A DNA stretch of 15,049 nt from Lachnospiraceae bacterium (GCA_009774215.1 VSNH01000091.1:1-15049); one strand, 5' to 3'. Numbered from the stretch's first letter, positions 7,634 through 14,547 are shown. A program made the numbers and translations. The notes: generated from the letters alone by a model not told the origin.

Positions 7634-7794
7634 AAAGTTTCCCCCGTTCATATCATGAATTACATACTGGATTAATAAGATAGATAAACAGACTAAAGTC
7701 GAATCGGTAAAAGTAAGCGAAGACTAGCAGAAAGCGATTTAGCAATAGTGCCCCTAATTCATCTAAGTTATTAAAGTTCAATGGTTACAGCTTC

Positions 7795-7823
7795 ATTATA
7801 CCACAACTCTTCGGCTATTTTAT
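7795..7823 (-). promoter_or_regulatory. Sigma-A extended -10 promoter of the chemoreceptor gene
   Basis: On the minus strand there is a perfect -10 TATAAT (7795-7800) with the extended TGG directly upstream, a 17-bp spacer and a poor -35 ATAAAA (7818-7823). Transcription would start near 7788. Confidence 0.6.
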
Positions 7824-7833
7824 AATTAATTTA
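7808..7833 (-). promoter_or_regulatory. Candidate SigD/FliA (motility sigma) promoter
   Basis: On the minus strand TAAA (7830-7833) is followed after 14 bp by GCCGAAGA (7808-7815). The known motility-sigma consensus is TAAA, about 14-16 bp, then GCCGATAT; five of eight -10 positions match, including all of GCCGA. The TAAA lies in very AT-rich DNA and carries little weight alone. A chemoreceptor gene is a typical target of this sigma factor. Confidence 0.4.
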
Positions 7834-7841
7834 TAATTCAT

Positions 7842-8684
7842 TCATATTTTTTTAATCATTTTTTTGCATCCCAGATTACTGTGTCTTCTATTCGTGCTCC
7901 CCCTCATATAATTTCCAAGGTTTGTCAGGCAAAGCAGCGTTCCCACCAGAAAGACACCGGGAACCATAATAATCCACCAGGAGCGGGAAAGGAGCGCATT
8001 TTCCGACAGAGAAAGCATACTGCCCCAGGAAACGGTTTCCACCGGAAGCCCCAGCCCCATAAAGCTCAAAGTAGATTCCACGACAATGGCATTTCTCACA
8101 TTCATAATTGCCATAAACAGAACAGACGGGAAAAAATTGGGCGCAAGATGGCAAAACAGTACATGAAAAAAGCCGCCGCCCAGACACTTTGCCGCCAGCA
8201 CATAGTCTGTATTTTTCAGCTGCAAAACTTCCGTCCGCACCACCTTCGCCATACTCATCCAGCCCGTCAGTCCGATCACAACGGACAGGCTGTACACATT
8301 TGCCCTGCCGAAAACAGCCTGCAGAAAAATCGTCAGCAAAAGACTGGGAACGCTTAAAATCAGCTCCGTCAGTCTCATGAGAATGCCGTCCGCCCGGGCA
8401 GGCGCACAGCCGCTTACGCTCCCCACGAAAACTGCCAGAGCCGTAGAGAGCAGGGTTGCCAGAAATCCGATCGTCAGAGAAATCCTGCCGCCGTACCAGA
8501 TCATGGAAAAAATATCCCGCCCCATGGTATCTGTACCAAAAAGAAATTCTTTTCCGGGTGTCTCATTACAGTGCGCCAGATCCATATAAAGCGGATCTTT
8601 TGTCATTATCGGACCACAGGCAAAGCAAAGGATGACTATAACAGTCAATGTGAGCAGGGAGAAAACCGGAAATTTCTTTTTCAC
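7842..8684 (-). CDS. DppC/NikC-type ABC permease (nickel/peptide family)
   Basis: This 280-residue inner-membrane permease has an N-terminal helix, then the family segment HCNETPGKEFLFGTDTMGRD (the conserved FGTDxxGRD). Further helices follow, with an EAA loop (TDYVLAAKCLGGGFFHVLFC) and the SFMGLGLP motif of NikC/DppC proteins. I chose GTG 8682-8684 because it overlaps the upstream permease's stop as GTGA and GGGAGG lies 10 nt upstream; the open frame continues to 8774, but that extension is antisense-like and overlaps the neighbour. It pairs with the DppB-type permease to form the import channel. The C-terminus (about 20 residues after LTNLGNYMRG) is unusually long and basic. It is the last gene of the lar/importer block, and no GC-rich terminator follows. 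Confidence 0.9.
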   Translation of the reverse strand: MKKKFPVFSLLTLTVIVILCFACGPIMTKDPLYMDLAHCNETPGKEFLFGTDTMGRDIFSMIWYGGRISLTIGFLATLLSTALAVFVGSVSGCAPARADGILMRLTELILSVPSLLLTIFLQAVFGRANVYSLSVVIGLTGWMSMAKVVRTEVLQLKNTDYVLAAKCLGGGFFHVLFCHLAPNFFPSVLFMAIMNVRNAIVVESTLSFMGLGLPVETVSWGSMLSLSENALLSRSWWIIMVPGVFLVGTLLCLTNLGNYMRGSTNRRHSNLGCKKMIKKI

Positions 8685-9685
8685 AGGCTGTTCGCCTCCC
8701 CTCTTCCCGCTGTGACAGTCCTGCGTGTCCGTGGATCGATCCGCCCGTTGATGCCCTGCGCAAGCATACTGCATAAAATAACCATGCTCCCCGTAAGCAG
8801 GCTTATCACCATCAGCAGGTTATAATCTTTATATCTGGCGCTCTCATAAGCCAGCGTTCCGATTCCCGGATAGGAAAATACCGTTTCCACCACATAGGTT
8901 CCCCCGAGAATGTGAGGAAAGGCAATCGCCATGATACTTAAATAAGAGGGCATTGCGCTGCGCAGACAATGACGGCGCAGCACTTGTTTCCCCGAAAGTC
9001 CTTTCATTCTGGCAAGCAGCACATAGTCCGCCCGCACCTCCTCCAACAGCCTGTTGCGAACCTGAAAAGCATAGTACCACAGGTGCCCCAGCACCACCAC
9101 GGCAAGCGGCAGGATCAGATGCACCGCCCTGTCCGACAGACTCCTCTCCTTTCCGACGGAATACGCCCCGGAACCCGGCAGCCAGCCAAGCCATACGGCA
9201 AACACCAGGAGCAGAAGTAAGGAAAGCCAGAACTCGGGTATACAGCTTGTAATTGTGCCGATTTTACAGATCAATCGGTCAACCGCCTGCTCCTCTCTCC
9301 ACGCGCAAAAAAGGCCAAGCAGGAGCGCCAGCACAAAGATAAGTACAAAGCCCAGCCCTCCCAGAAGGAGCGTATTGCCAATCCGCACGGCAATCACTTC
9401 CTTCACATCCGTCTTATATTGATAGGAGATGCCGAAATCGCCGTGAAGCGCCCCCCGTAGCCAGCGCGCATACTGCACGGGAATCGGCTCATCCAGGCCG
9501 AGACGCGCTCTGGCCTGTTCCTGTTCCTCCATGTTCATCTTTTCCAGCCGCTCCCCATAATAAGCGTAGAGCGGGTCTCCCGGCGCAAGTCTGGAAATGG
9601 TAAATACAAAAACAGACAGAACTAAAATACTCAGAAGAAATTTACCCGCATGATATAAGATTCTGATGATACCTAAATTTTTCAA
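8681..9685 (-). CDS. DppB/NikB-type ABC permease (nickel/peptide family)
   Basis: This 334-residue inner-membrane permease opens with a helix ending in the conserved RLAPGDP. It has the family's extracytoplasmic region with LGLDEPIPVQYARWL and GDFGISYQYKTDV, then five more helices. The cytoplasmic EAA loop reads ADYVLLARMKGLSGKQVLRR, and VETVFSYPGIGTLAYESA near the C-terminus is diagnostic. I chose TTG 9683-9685 because GGAGG (9692-9696) sits 6 nt before it; an ATG at 9698-9700, five codons earlier, is possible but has only a weak GGA upstream. Either start lies inside the ATPase gene (44 or 59 bp overlap), so translation is coupled. The stop overlaps the next permease start. Confidence 0.9.
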   Translation of the reverse strand: MKNLGIIRILYHAGKFLLSILVLSVFVFTISRLAPGDPLYAYYGERLEKMNMEEQEQARARLGLDEPIPVQYARWLRGALHGDFGISYQYKTDVKEVIAVRIGNTLLLGGLGFVLIFVLALLLGLFCAWREEQAVDRLICKIGTITSCIPEFWLSLLLLLVFAVWLGWLPGSGAYSVGKERSLSDRAVHLILPLAVVVLGHLWYYAFQVRNRLLEEVRADYVLLARMKGLSGKQVLRRHCLRSAMPSYLSIMAIAFPHILGGTYVVETVFSYPGIGTLAYESARYKDYNLLMVISLLTGSMVILCSMLAQGINGRIDPRTRRTVTAGRGEANSL

Positions 9686-10412
9686 AAATCTCCTCCACAT
9701 CCCCGATTCCGGTAAGTTCTCCGTCCTTCATCAACGCCACACGATCCGCGGTCCGCGCCGCCACACCCGGACTATGCGTTATCAGCAGGATGGACATGCC
9801 CATCTTTTTTCGCAGTTCCAGAAACAGCTCTAAGATCTGCGCCTGCACCGTCACATCCAGCGCCGTGGTCGCTTCGTCCGCAAACAGGACAGCCGGTTCA
9901 GCCGCCAAAGCAATGGCGATCACACATCTTTGCGCCATACCTCCCGAAAGCTGAGCAGGATACTGCTTTGCCCGCTCCGCCGGGTGATCCAGCCCCACCA
10001 GCTCCATCAATTCCGCCGCTTTTTGCAGACGCTCTTTTTTTGTAAGCTTCGGCTGCCGCAGACGCACCGCCTCGGTGATCTGCTCCCCCACAGACATGCA
10101 GGGATGCAGCGCCGTCATCGGATTTTGGAACACCATGGAAAAGAAACTGCCGCGCAGTTTTTGCATCTGCTTTTCCGAATAATCGGTAATCTCTTCCCCT
10201 CTGACATAAATGTGCCCCGTCTTTCTTTTTGCGATATCCGGTAACAGTTTCAGTATGCTTTTGCACAGCACACTTTTCCCGCAGCCCGTCTCTCCCATAA
10301 TGGCCAGAATCTCCCCTTCCCGCAGGGAAAAGCTGACGTTTTTCACAGCCTCAATTTCTCCCTCCGGTCTGTAAAAACTGACCGACAAATTCTCGACAGT
10401 AAGCACATCCAT
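9642..10412 (-). CDS. DppD/NikD-type ABC transporter ATP-binding protein
   Basis: This 256-residue ATPase has Walker A GETGCGKS (40-47), Q-loop in VFQNPMTALHP (Gln96), signature LSGGMAQR (155-162), Walker B VLFADEATTALD (175-186) and switch His213 (THS rather than the usual THD). These are the motifs of the peptide/nickel family, and the length matches NikD (about 254) rather than DppD (about 330). I chose ATG 10410-10412, with GGAGG 8-9 nt upstream, over an in-frame TTG at 10427. The C-terminus ends as DVEEIFEKFRYHQNLISCG, lacking the family's usual RHPYT continuation; this end overlaps the permease gene. It is the only ATPase of the cluster, although relatives use two different ones, so it may work as a homodimer or with a partner encoded elsewhere. 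Confidence 0.9.
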   Translation of the reverse strand: MDVLTVENLSVSFYRPEGEIEAVKNVSFSLREGEILAIMGETGCGKSVLCKSILKLLPDIAKRKTGHIYVRGEEITDYSEKQMQKLRGSFFSMVFQNPMTALHPCMSVGEQITEAVRLRQPKLTKKERLQKAAELMELVGLDHPAERAKQYPAQLSGGMAQRCVIAIALAAEPAVLFADEATTALDVTVQAQILELFLELRKKMGMSILLITHSPGVAARTADRVALMKDGELTGIGDVEEIFEKFRYHQNLISCG

Positions 10413-10430
10413 TCCATCCGCCTCCAAAAT

Positions 10431-10530
10431 CTACAGAGAATGTCGCTTTTCAAACATTCTCTCACGCGAAACTTAGTACTTCTTGGTGTCCCGTCCTATG
10501 GCGGGACATCTTTAGAAGTCCTTTTCGCGT
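10431..10530 (-). repeat. Structured intergenic repeat, copy A
   Basis: This element fills the gap between the substrate-binding protein stop (3 nt away) and the ATPase start. On either strand it folds into nested stems: P1 ACGCGAAA (10464-10471 with 10523-10530), P2 ACTTCT (10478-10483 with 10514-10519) and P3 TGTCCCG (10487-10493 with 10502-10508, loop TCCTATGG). A separate 8-bp hairpin H1 follows (10435-10442 with 10455-10462). All stems are perfect. The same parts recur in copy B with matching base-pair changes. No U tract follows, so it is not a simple terminator. I cannot assign it to a known repeat or RNA family. Confidence 0.8.
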
Positions 10531-10533
10531 CCC

Positions 10534-12198
10534 TCACTTTGTCCACTCTGCGATATTCCAGAAAATCCCCACGCCGTGATGCCCCATCACCGTTTCGGTC
10601 GAAATGCCCTGAATCGAGGCATCCGCCACATAGTCGGCATCAATATAGCAGATAAACGCGTAGGCCGGATCTTTGGCCAGCTCGTCCTGAAACCGGGCGT
10701 AGGCCTCGCTGCGCACCTGCGGATCATCGGAACCGCGCGCCTGCGTCAGATACCGATCCACCGCCTCATTGGAGTAGCCGCTGTAATTTGCACCCTTCCC
10801 TGTGCCGAACACTTTATATGTATGGTCGTCCGCATCAAAGGGACTTCCCCAGCCGATCAGATATGCCATTTGACCATTCCAGTCAACCCGCGTCGGTATC
10901 TCCACCTTACAGTCAATCCCAATCTCGCGAATCTGCTGCGCCGCCGCCTGCGCCATGTCCACGCGCACCTGATCTCCCGCTCCCACACTGATCACAAAGG
11001 AAAGCGGCGCGCCGTTTCTCGTATAAATCCCGTCCGCACCTTTGACACATCCGACAGATTCCAGAATTTCTACCGCCTTTTCCGGATTATAGTCATAATG
11101 CTCCACGTCCTCATTGTTATAAACATTGCGCTGCAGCGGACCATAGGCAGGCATTCCCTGCCCCAGCAGCACCGCGTCCACAATAGCCTGTCTGTCTATC
11201 GCATAGCAGATCGCAGGAATGATATCCCTGTTTTCCTGCCAGTAAGGATTGTTAAAGTTAAAGAGAATCCCCCTGTAATCGGAAGTCTGCATGTGATAGC
11301 AGACATACGCCTCCCGATTGGCAAAAGACTGCGCAGCCTTCGGCGGAAGGAGCGCCAGATCCAGTTCACCCGCCTCCATCTGGAGCGTCTTTGCATTATC
11401 GTCAGTGACAATCTTAAAAATCACTCTGTCAATATGCGGCTCTCCTTTAAAGTACGCCTCGTTTTTCGCAAGCACAATGGCCTGCCCCATATCCCAGCTC
11501 TCCAGCTTATAGGGTCCTGTCCCTATCGGCGCGCGAAAAAAATCCGAGGTCTGCATATCCTCCCCTGCCAGCAGATGCTCGGGAAGCACAGCCATGGTCA
11601 TATAGTCCAGAAAAGCCACATTGGGCGCAGCCAGCCGGAAGGAAATCGTGTGCTCATCCGCCACCAGAATCTCCTCCACGTCCTCATAGTTGGGCGCATT
11701 CTCGGATCCGTTTTCCGGATCCATAATCGCTTCGATGGTGAACTTCACATCCTCTGCCGTAAAGGGCTCGCCGTCATGCCAGGTAACGCCCTCCTCCAGA
11801 TGAAACGTATAGGTGCAGGACGCCTCGACAAACTCCCAGCTCTTCGCCAGACCGGGCACGACCTCGTTTTCCCCGTTGTGAGCCGTCAGTCCGTTAAAGA
11901 GCAGCAAATTGATCTCCCCGTGCTCATCCATGGCAGGATTGATGCGGGTGTAGTCACCGCTGCCGTAGACAAGCGTGCTCGGCTCTCGTTGAGAGCCTGC
12001 TGTCTGTCCTTTGTCTGTCACCAAACCGTCCACCTGCTTTTCCGTTTCCTGCCCGCTTTCTATCCCTGTCCCATGTGCATTGTCAGCCCCACAGGATGTT
12101 AATATTCCGGCACCTGACAACAATGCAATTCCGAACAGTCCCGCTGCTCTACTCGCGCTCCGTTTCCGCCTTTTCACTCTATGTATTAATATTTTCAT
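10534..12198 (-). CDS. Lipoprotein substrate-binding protein, SBP_bac_5 family (probable nickel/peptide)
   Basis: This 554-residue extracytoplasmic lipoprotein has a basic N-terminus, a hydrophobic segment (about 18-32) and the lipobox LTSC (33-36), with Cys36 as the lipidated residue. The mature protein is a family-5 solute-binding protein: VTWHDGEPFTAEDVKF is the family hallmark, followed by a long DIIPAICYAIDRQAIVD segment and a C-terminal MGHHGVGIFWNIAEW. The frame is open to 12357, but ATG 12196-12198 is the start: GGAGG lies 5 nt before it and the signal peptide begins there. It captures substrate outside the membrane and delivers it to the two permeases. Family members bind peptides, nickel complexes or heme; its place directly after larC points to nickel, which is an inference. 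It is separated from larC by a hairpin-rich 85-bp gap and from the ATPase gene by repeat copy A. Confidence 0.9.
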   Translation of the reverse strand: MKILIHRVKRRKRSASRAAGLFGIALLSGAGILTSCGADNAHGTGIESGQETEKQVDGLVTDKGQTAGSQREPSTLVYGSGDYTRINPAMDEHGEINLLLFNGLTAHNGENEVVPGLAKSWEFVEASCTYTFHLEEGVTWHDGEPFTAEDVKFTIEAIMDPENGSENAPNYEDVEEILVADEHTISFRLAAPNVAFLDYMTMAVLPEHLLAGEDMQTSDFFRAPIGTGPYKLESWDMGQAIVLAKNEAYFKGEPHIDRVIFKIVTDDNAKTLQMEAGELDLALLPPKAAQSFANREAYVCYHMQTSDYRGILFNFNNPYWQENRDIIPAICYAIDRQAIVDAVLLGQGMPAYGPLQRNVYNNEDVEHYDYNPEKAVEILESVGCVKGADGIYTRNGAPLSFVISVGAGDQVRVDMAQAAAQQIREIGIDCKVEIPTRVDWNGQMAYLIGWGSPFDADDHTYKVFGTGKGANYSGYSNEAVDRYLTQARGSDDPQVRSEAYARFQDELAKDPAYAFICYIDADYVADASIQGISTETVMGHHGVGIFWNIAEWTK

Positions 12199-12229
12199 TT
12201 TTTCCTCCATACCGGGGCCGCAAACTCGC

Positions 12230-12266
12230 GGTTGAATCAATTGCTCTTCAGAGAATTTATTCAACC
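12230..12266. repeat. Long imperfect hairpin between larC and the binding-protein gene
   Basis: Perfect 8-bp outer arms GGTTGAAT/ATTCAACC (12230-12237 and 12259-12266) enclose a second paired region, AATT-CTCT with AGAG-AATT, interrupted by one mismatch and one bulged base. A smaller repeat, CCGC/GCGG, lies next to it (about 12217-12230). No U tract follows on the minus strand, so an operator or an mRNA processing/stability element is likelier than a terminator. It shares no sequence with the repeat copies A and B. Confidence 0.7.
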
Positions 12267-12283
12267 TTTGCCTCCAATCATAC

Positions 12284-13633
12284 TCACAGGGAAGCCTCCA
12301 CCTCCCGGATAGACATCCCCCGTTCTCTCGCGATCCGCGCAAGATCCTCATACTCATACTTTTCCCGCATTACGCCGTAACCCTCCGACACCTTTTTCCG
12401 AATCTCCCCGTAAGGCGTCTGCACCTTCCGAATTGAGCGGGCAAGCGTATATCTTCTGGAAATATTTTCCCGGATGCCGATCGTGGTCGTATGTTTAAAA
12501 ATCAGCTCCACTATTTTATCTTTCACGGATTCCGCACACATTACATGCAGCACTGTGCCCGGGCGCGACTTCTTCATGCCCGCCGCCACGGTATATACCT
12601 CCAGCGCGCCCGCCGTCAAAAGCGTCTCCGTCGCAAAGCCGATGGCTTCCGCCGTCATGTCGTCCACATTACAGACAAGCTCCGCAACCGTGTCTCCCGC
12701 ACCCTCCGTCTCTCCAAGCAGCGCGCGCACACAGTTTGCCGCCGGAAAATCTTTTTTCCCCATGCCGTACCCGATAGCAAGCGTGCGCATGACGGGCATC
12801 ACCCCAAAACGGCTGGCAAAATATTTGAGCAGAGCAGCCCCCGTCGGTGTACAGAGTTCTCCCCGGATCTCCCCGCCGTAAATCGGTACATCCTTTAAAA
12901 TATAAGCCGTTGCCGGCGCAGGCACCGGCAGAATCCCGTGGGCGCACTTCACCTGCCCGCTTCCCACATGCACGGGGGACACAATCACCTGATCCGGCGC
13001 CAATCTATCCATCAGCACGCAGACTGCCGTGATATCCGCCACCGCGTCCATGGTTCCCACCTCATGAAAATGAATATCGGTAACCGGTACGCCGTGCACA
13101 TGGCTCTCCGCCTCCGCGATCATCCCAAACACCGCCAAGATATCCTTCCGTATCCGCTCCGACAGCGAAAGACCGCTCACAATATGCTCGATCTCATGCA
13201 AACCGCTGTGGTGATGGGTGTGGCTGTGGCCATGAGTATGTTCTGCTTCGTGCACGTGTTCGTGGGAGTGTTCCGCCTCGTGCGTCGCGTGCTCGTGACC
13301 GTGAATCTGCTCCGCTTCATGGGTGTGTCCATGGGCGTGATCATCTTCTGTCTCATGGGTTGTGTGCATATGGTCATGAACATGCGCCGCCCCGTGCGTG
13401 TATCCGCCGCCGTACATCTCCTCCGACTCCTCCCCTCCGTTCACCTGCACGGAAACATGGGTGCCGCCGATGCCGCACTTCTGCGCCTTCTCACACGCCA
13501 TCTCCACCCCTGGAATCCCCAGTGTGTTTAGCTCCTCCATCACCTTTTCCCGATCCGGCAGAAGCTCCAAAAGCGCCGCCGTCAGCATATCCCCCGCCGC
13601 GCCCATACCGCAGTCCAAATATAATGTCTTCAT
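12284..13633 (-). CDS. larC: LarC, nickel insertion protein for the nickel-pincer cofactor
   Basis: This 449-residue protein opens with YLDCGMGAAGDM (5-16), the LarC N-terminal signature, and contains DIHFHEVGTMDAVADI and later NVDDMTAEAIGFATE, where the LarC2 half begins. LarC is the CTP-dependent cyclometallase that inserts nickel into the dithio-pincer nucleotide in the cytoplasm. Both halves lie in one continuous frame; in Lactobacillus plantarum they are joined by a programmed frameshift. Residues 80-150 are an extreme His-rich insert (27 His in 71 residues) built of imperfect HEAEHTHGH-like units, probably a nickel store or chelator. Start ATG 13631-13633 has AGAGG 8 nt upstream. It follows larB across repeat copy B and precedes the importer genes. 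Confidence 0.96.
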   Translation of the reverse strand: MKTLYLDCGMGAAGDMLTAALLELLPDREKVMEELNTLGIPGVEMACEKAQKCGIGGTHVSVQVNGGEESEEMYGGGYTHGAAHVHDHMHTTHETEDDHAHGHTHEAEQIHGHEHATHEAEHSHEHVHEAEHTHGHSHTHHHSGLHEIEHIVSGLSLSERIRKDILAVFGMIAEAESHVHGVPVTDIHFHEVGTMDAVADITAVCVLMDRLAPDQVIVSPVHVGSGQVKCAHGILPVPAPATAYILKDVPIYGGEIRGELCTPTGAALLKYFASRFGVMPVMRTLAIGYGMGKKDFPAANCVRALLGETEGAGDTVAELVCNVDDMTAEAIGFATETLLTAGALEVYTVAAGMKKSRPGTVLHVMCAESVKDKIVELIFKHTTTIGIRENISRRYTLARSIRKVQTPYGEIRKKVSEGYGVMREKYEYEDLARIARERGMSIREVEASL

Positions 13634-13660
13634 ACGTTTATCCTCTCATTTTCATTGTTG

Positions 13661-13796
13661 TCTACGGAGAATGCCCGCTTTTGCATTCTCCTGTGTGAAA
13701 CTTAGAGCTTCCTAACAAAACAGCCTCTGCTGCCGCGTTTTAGAAGTTCCTTTCACACGCTTCTTGGCGTCTCGACCTATGGCGAGACGTCTTTAG
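13661..13796 (-). repeat. Structured intergenic repeat, copy B (overlaps the end of larB)
   Basis: Copy B has hairpin H1 GGAGAATG (13666-13673 with 13684-13691), long-range stem P1 GTGTGAAA (13693-13700 with 13751-13758) and hairpin P3 CGTCTCG (13768-13774 with 13783-13789, loop ACCTATGG). P1 encloses an imperfect CTTCCTAA/TTAGAAG stem and a separate GC-rich inner arm. Loops and linkers (TCTAC, GAAACTTAG, CTTGG, CCTATGG, TCTTTAGA) are shared with copy A, while stem bases differ in matched pairs. Unlike copy A, P3 lies outside P1, so the element appears modular. The larB stop codon falls in the P3 loop. Confidence 0.78.
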
Positions 13797-14547
13797 ATGT
13801 ACCTCTCATGTTGTGGTTGATCATACTCGCCAGATACCCGGCACCAAACCCGTTGTCAATATTCACCACCGACACCCCGCTGGCGCAGGAGTTGAGCATG
13901 GACAAAAGCGCCGAAACCCCGTGCATGGACGCGCCGTACCCTACGCTCGTGGGCACCGCGATCACGGGGCAGTCGGCCAGCCCGCCGATCACGCTGGCGA
14001 GGGCTCCCTCCATGCCCGCAATGGCGATGATCACCGACGCCTCCATGATCTCATCCATATGAGCCAGAAGCCGATGCAGCCCCGCCACACCCACATCGTA
14101 GAGCCGCACCACCTCGTTGCCGTGAACCTCCGCAGTGAGCGCTGCCTCCTCCGCCACGGGAATATCCGAAGTCCCGCCTGTGGCGACCACGATTTTCCCG
14201 AACCCGGATCGCTCCGGCATTTTTCCGACAACGCCGATCCGCGCCTGCTCGTGGTAGGTCAGTTCACAGCGCTTCCCCACCTTCTTTGCCTTCTTTGGAG
14301 AAAGTCTTGTAATCAGTATCGTTTCCTGTCCGTTTTTCCTCATACTGTCAATGATGCCCACAATTTGCGATGCCTCTTTTCCCGCGCCGAAAATTACCTC
14401 CGGCGCTCCCTGTCTGACGCCCCTGTGGTGATCCACCTTGGCGTAGCCGATATCCTCAAAAGGCTTCTTCTTGAGGGCAAGTAACGCCTCCTCCACGGAA
14501 ACTTCACCGTCTCTCACCTGCTCCAGTATTTTTCGATAATCGCTCAT
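13777..14547 (-). CDS. larB: LarB, pyridinium-3,5-biscarboxylic acid mononucleotide synthase
   Basis: This 256-residue enzyme has a PurE-like C-terminal half. It performs the first step of nickel-pincer cofactor synthesis, carboxylating and hydrolysing nicotinic acid adenine dinucleotide in the cytoplasm. Diagnostic segments are ATGGTSDIPVAEEAALTA (122-139), VGVAGLHRL, SVGYGASMHG and MLNSCASGVSVVNIDNGFGAG (217-237). Cys221 coincides in number and context with the catalytic cysteine reported for the L. plantarum enzyme. Start ATG 14545-14547 overlaps the larE stop as ATGA and has GGAGG 7 nt upstream. After NIDNGFGAGYLASMIN, where I expect the family to end, the tail RGTSKDVSP is encoded by repeat copy B, suggesting the element inserted into the 3' end of the gene. 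Confidence 0.96.
   Translation of the reverse strand: MSDYRKILEQVRDGEVSVEEALLALKKKPFEDIGYAKVDHHRGVRQGAPEVIFGAGKEASQIVGIIDSMRKNGQETILITRLSPKKAKKVGKRCELTYHEQARIGVVGKMPERSGFGKIVVATGGTSDIPVAEEAALTAEVHGNEVVRLYDVGVAGLHRLLAHMDEIMEASVIIAIAGMEGALASVIGGLADCPVIAVPTSVGYGASMHGVSALLSMLNSCASGVSVVNIDNGFGAGYLASMINHNMRGTSKDVSP

Noticed and set aside
7821..7840. AT-only inverted repeat TTATAA-ATTAA-TTATAA as terminator of the importer genes
   Set aside because: The stem is too weak without GC pairs and overlaps promoter elements of the chemoreceptor gene.
8685..8774. N-terminal extension of the second permease
   Set aside because: The extra residues are polar, Cys/His-rich and lie inside the upstream permease gene; GTG 8682-8684 with GGGAGG and a GTGA overlap is the sensible start.
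10431..10530. Repeat copy A as an ordinary intrinsic terminator or CRISPR unit
   Set aside because: It has several nested stems with no U tract and lies between cotranscribed genes. There is no spaced repeat series as in CRISPR.
10576..12102. Long plus-strand open frame of 508 codons
   Set aside because: It is entirely antisense to the binding-protein gene, has no ribosome binding site or family motif, and its Arg/His/Ile-rich composition is what the reverse of that coding sequence produces.
12230..12280. Possible NikR operator near a TCATAC sequence
   Set aside because: No matching GTATGA lies 16 bp away, so the published palindrome is absent.
12199..12357. N-terminal extension of the binding protein into larC
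   Set aside because: The extension has no ribosome binding site and would bury the lipoprotein signal peptide; ATG 12196-12198 has GGAGG at the right distance.
12938..13531. Plus-strand frame of 197 codons with hydrophobic Val/Met/Phe repeats
   Set aside because: It is the antisense of the His-rich part of larC; His codons read backwards give Val/Met. There are no start signals.
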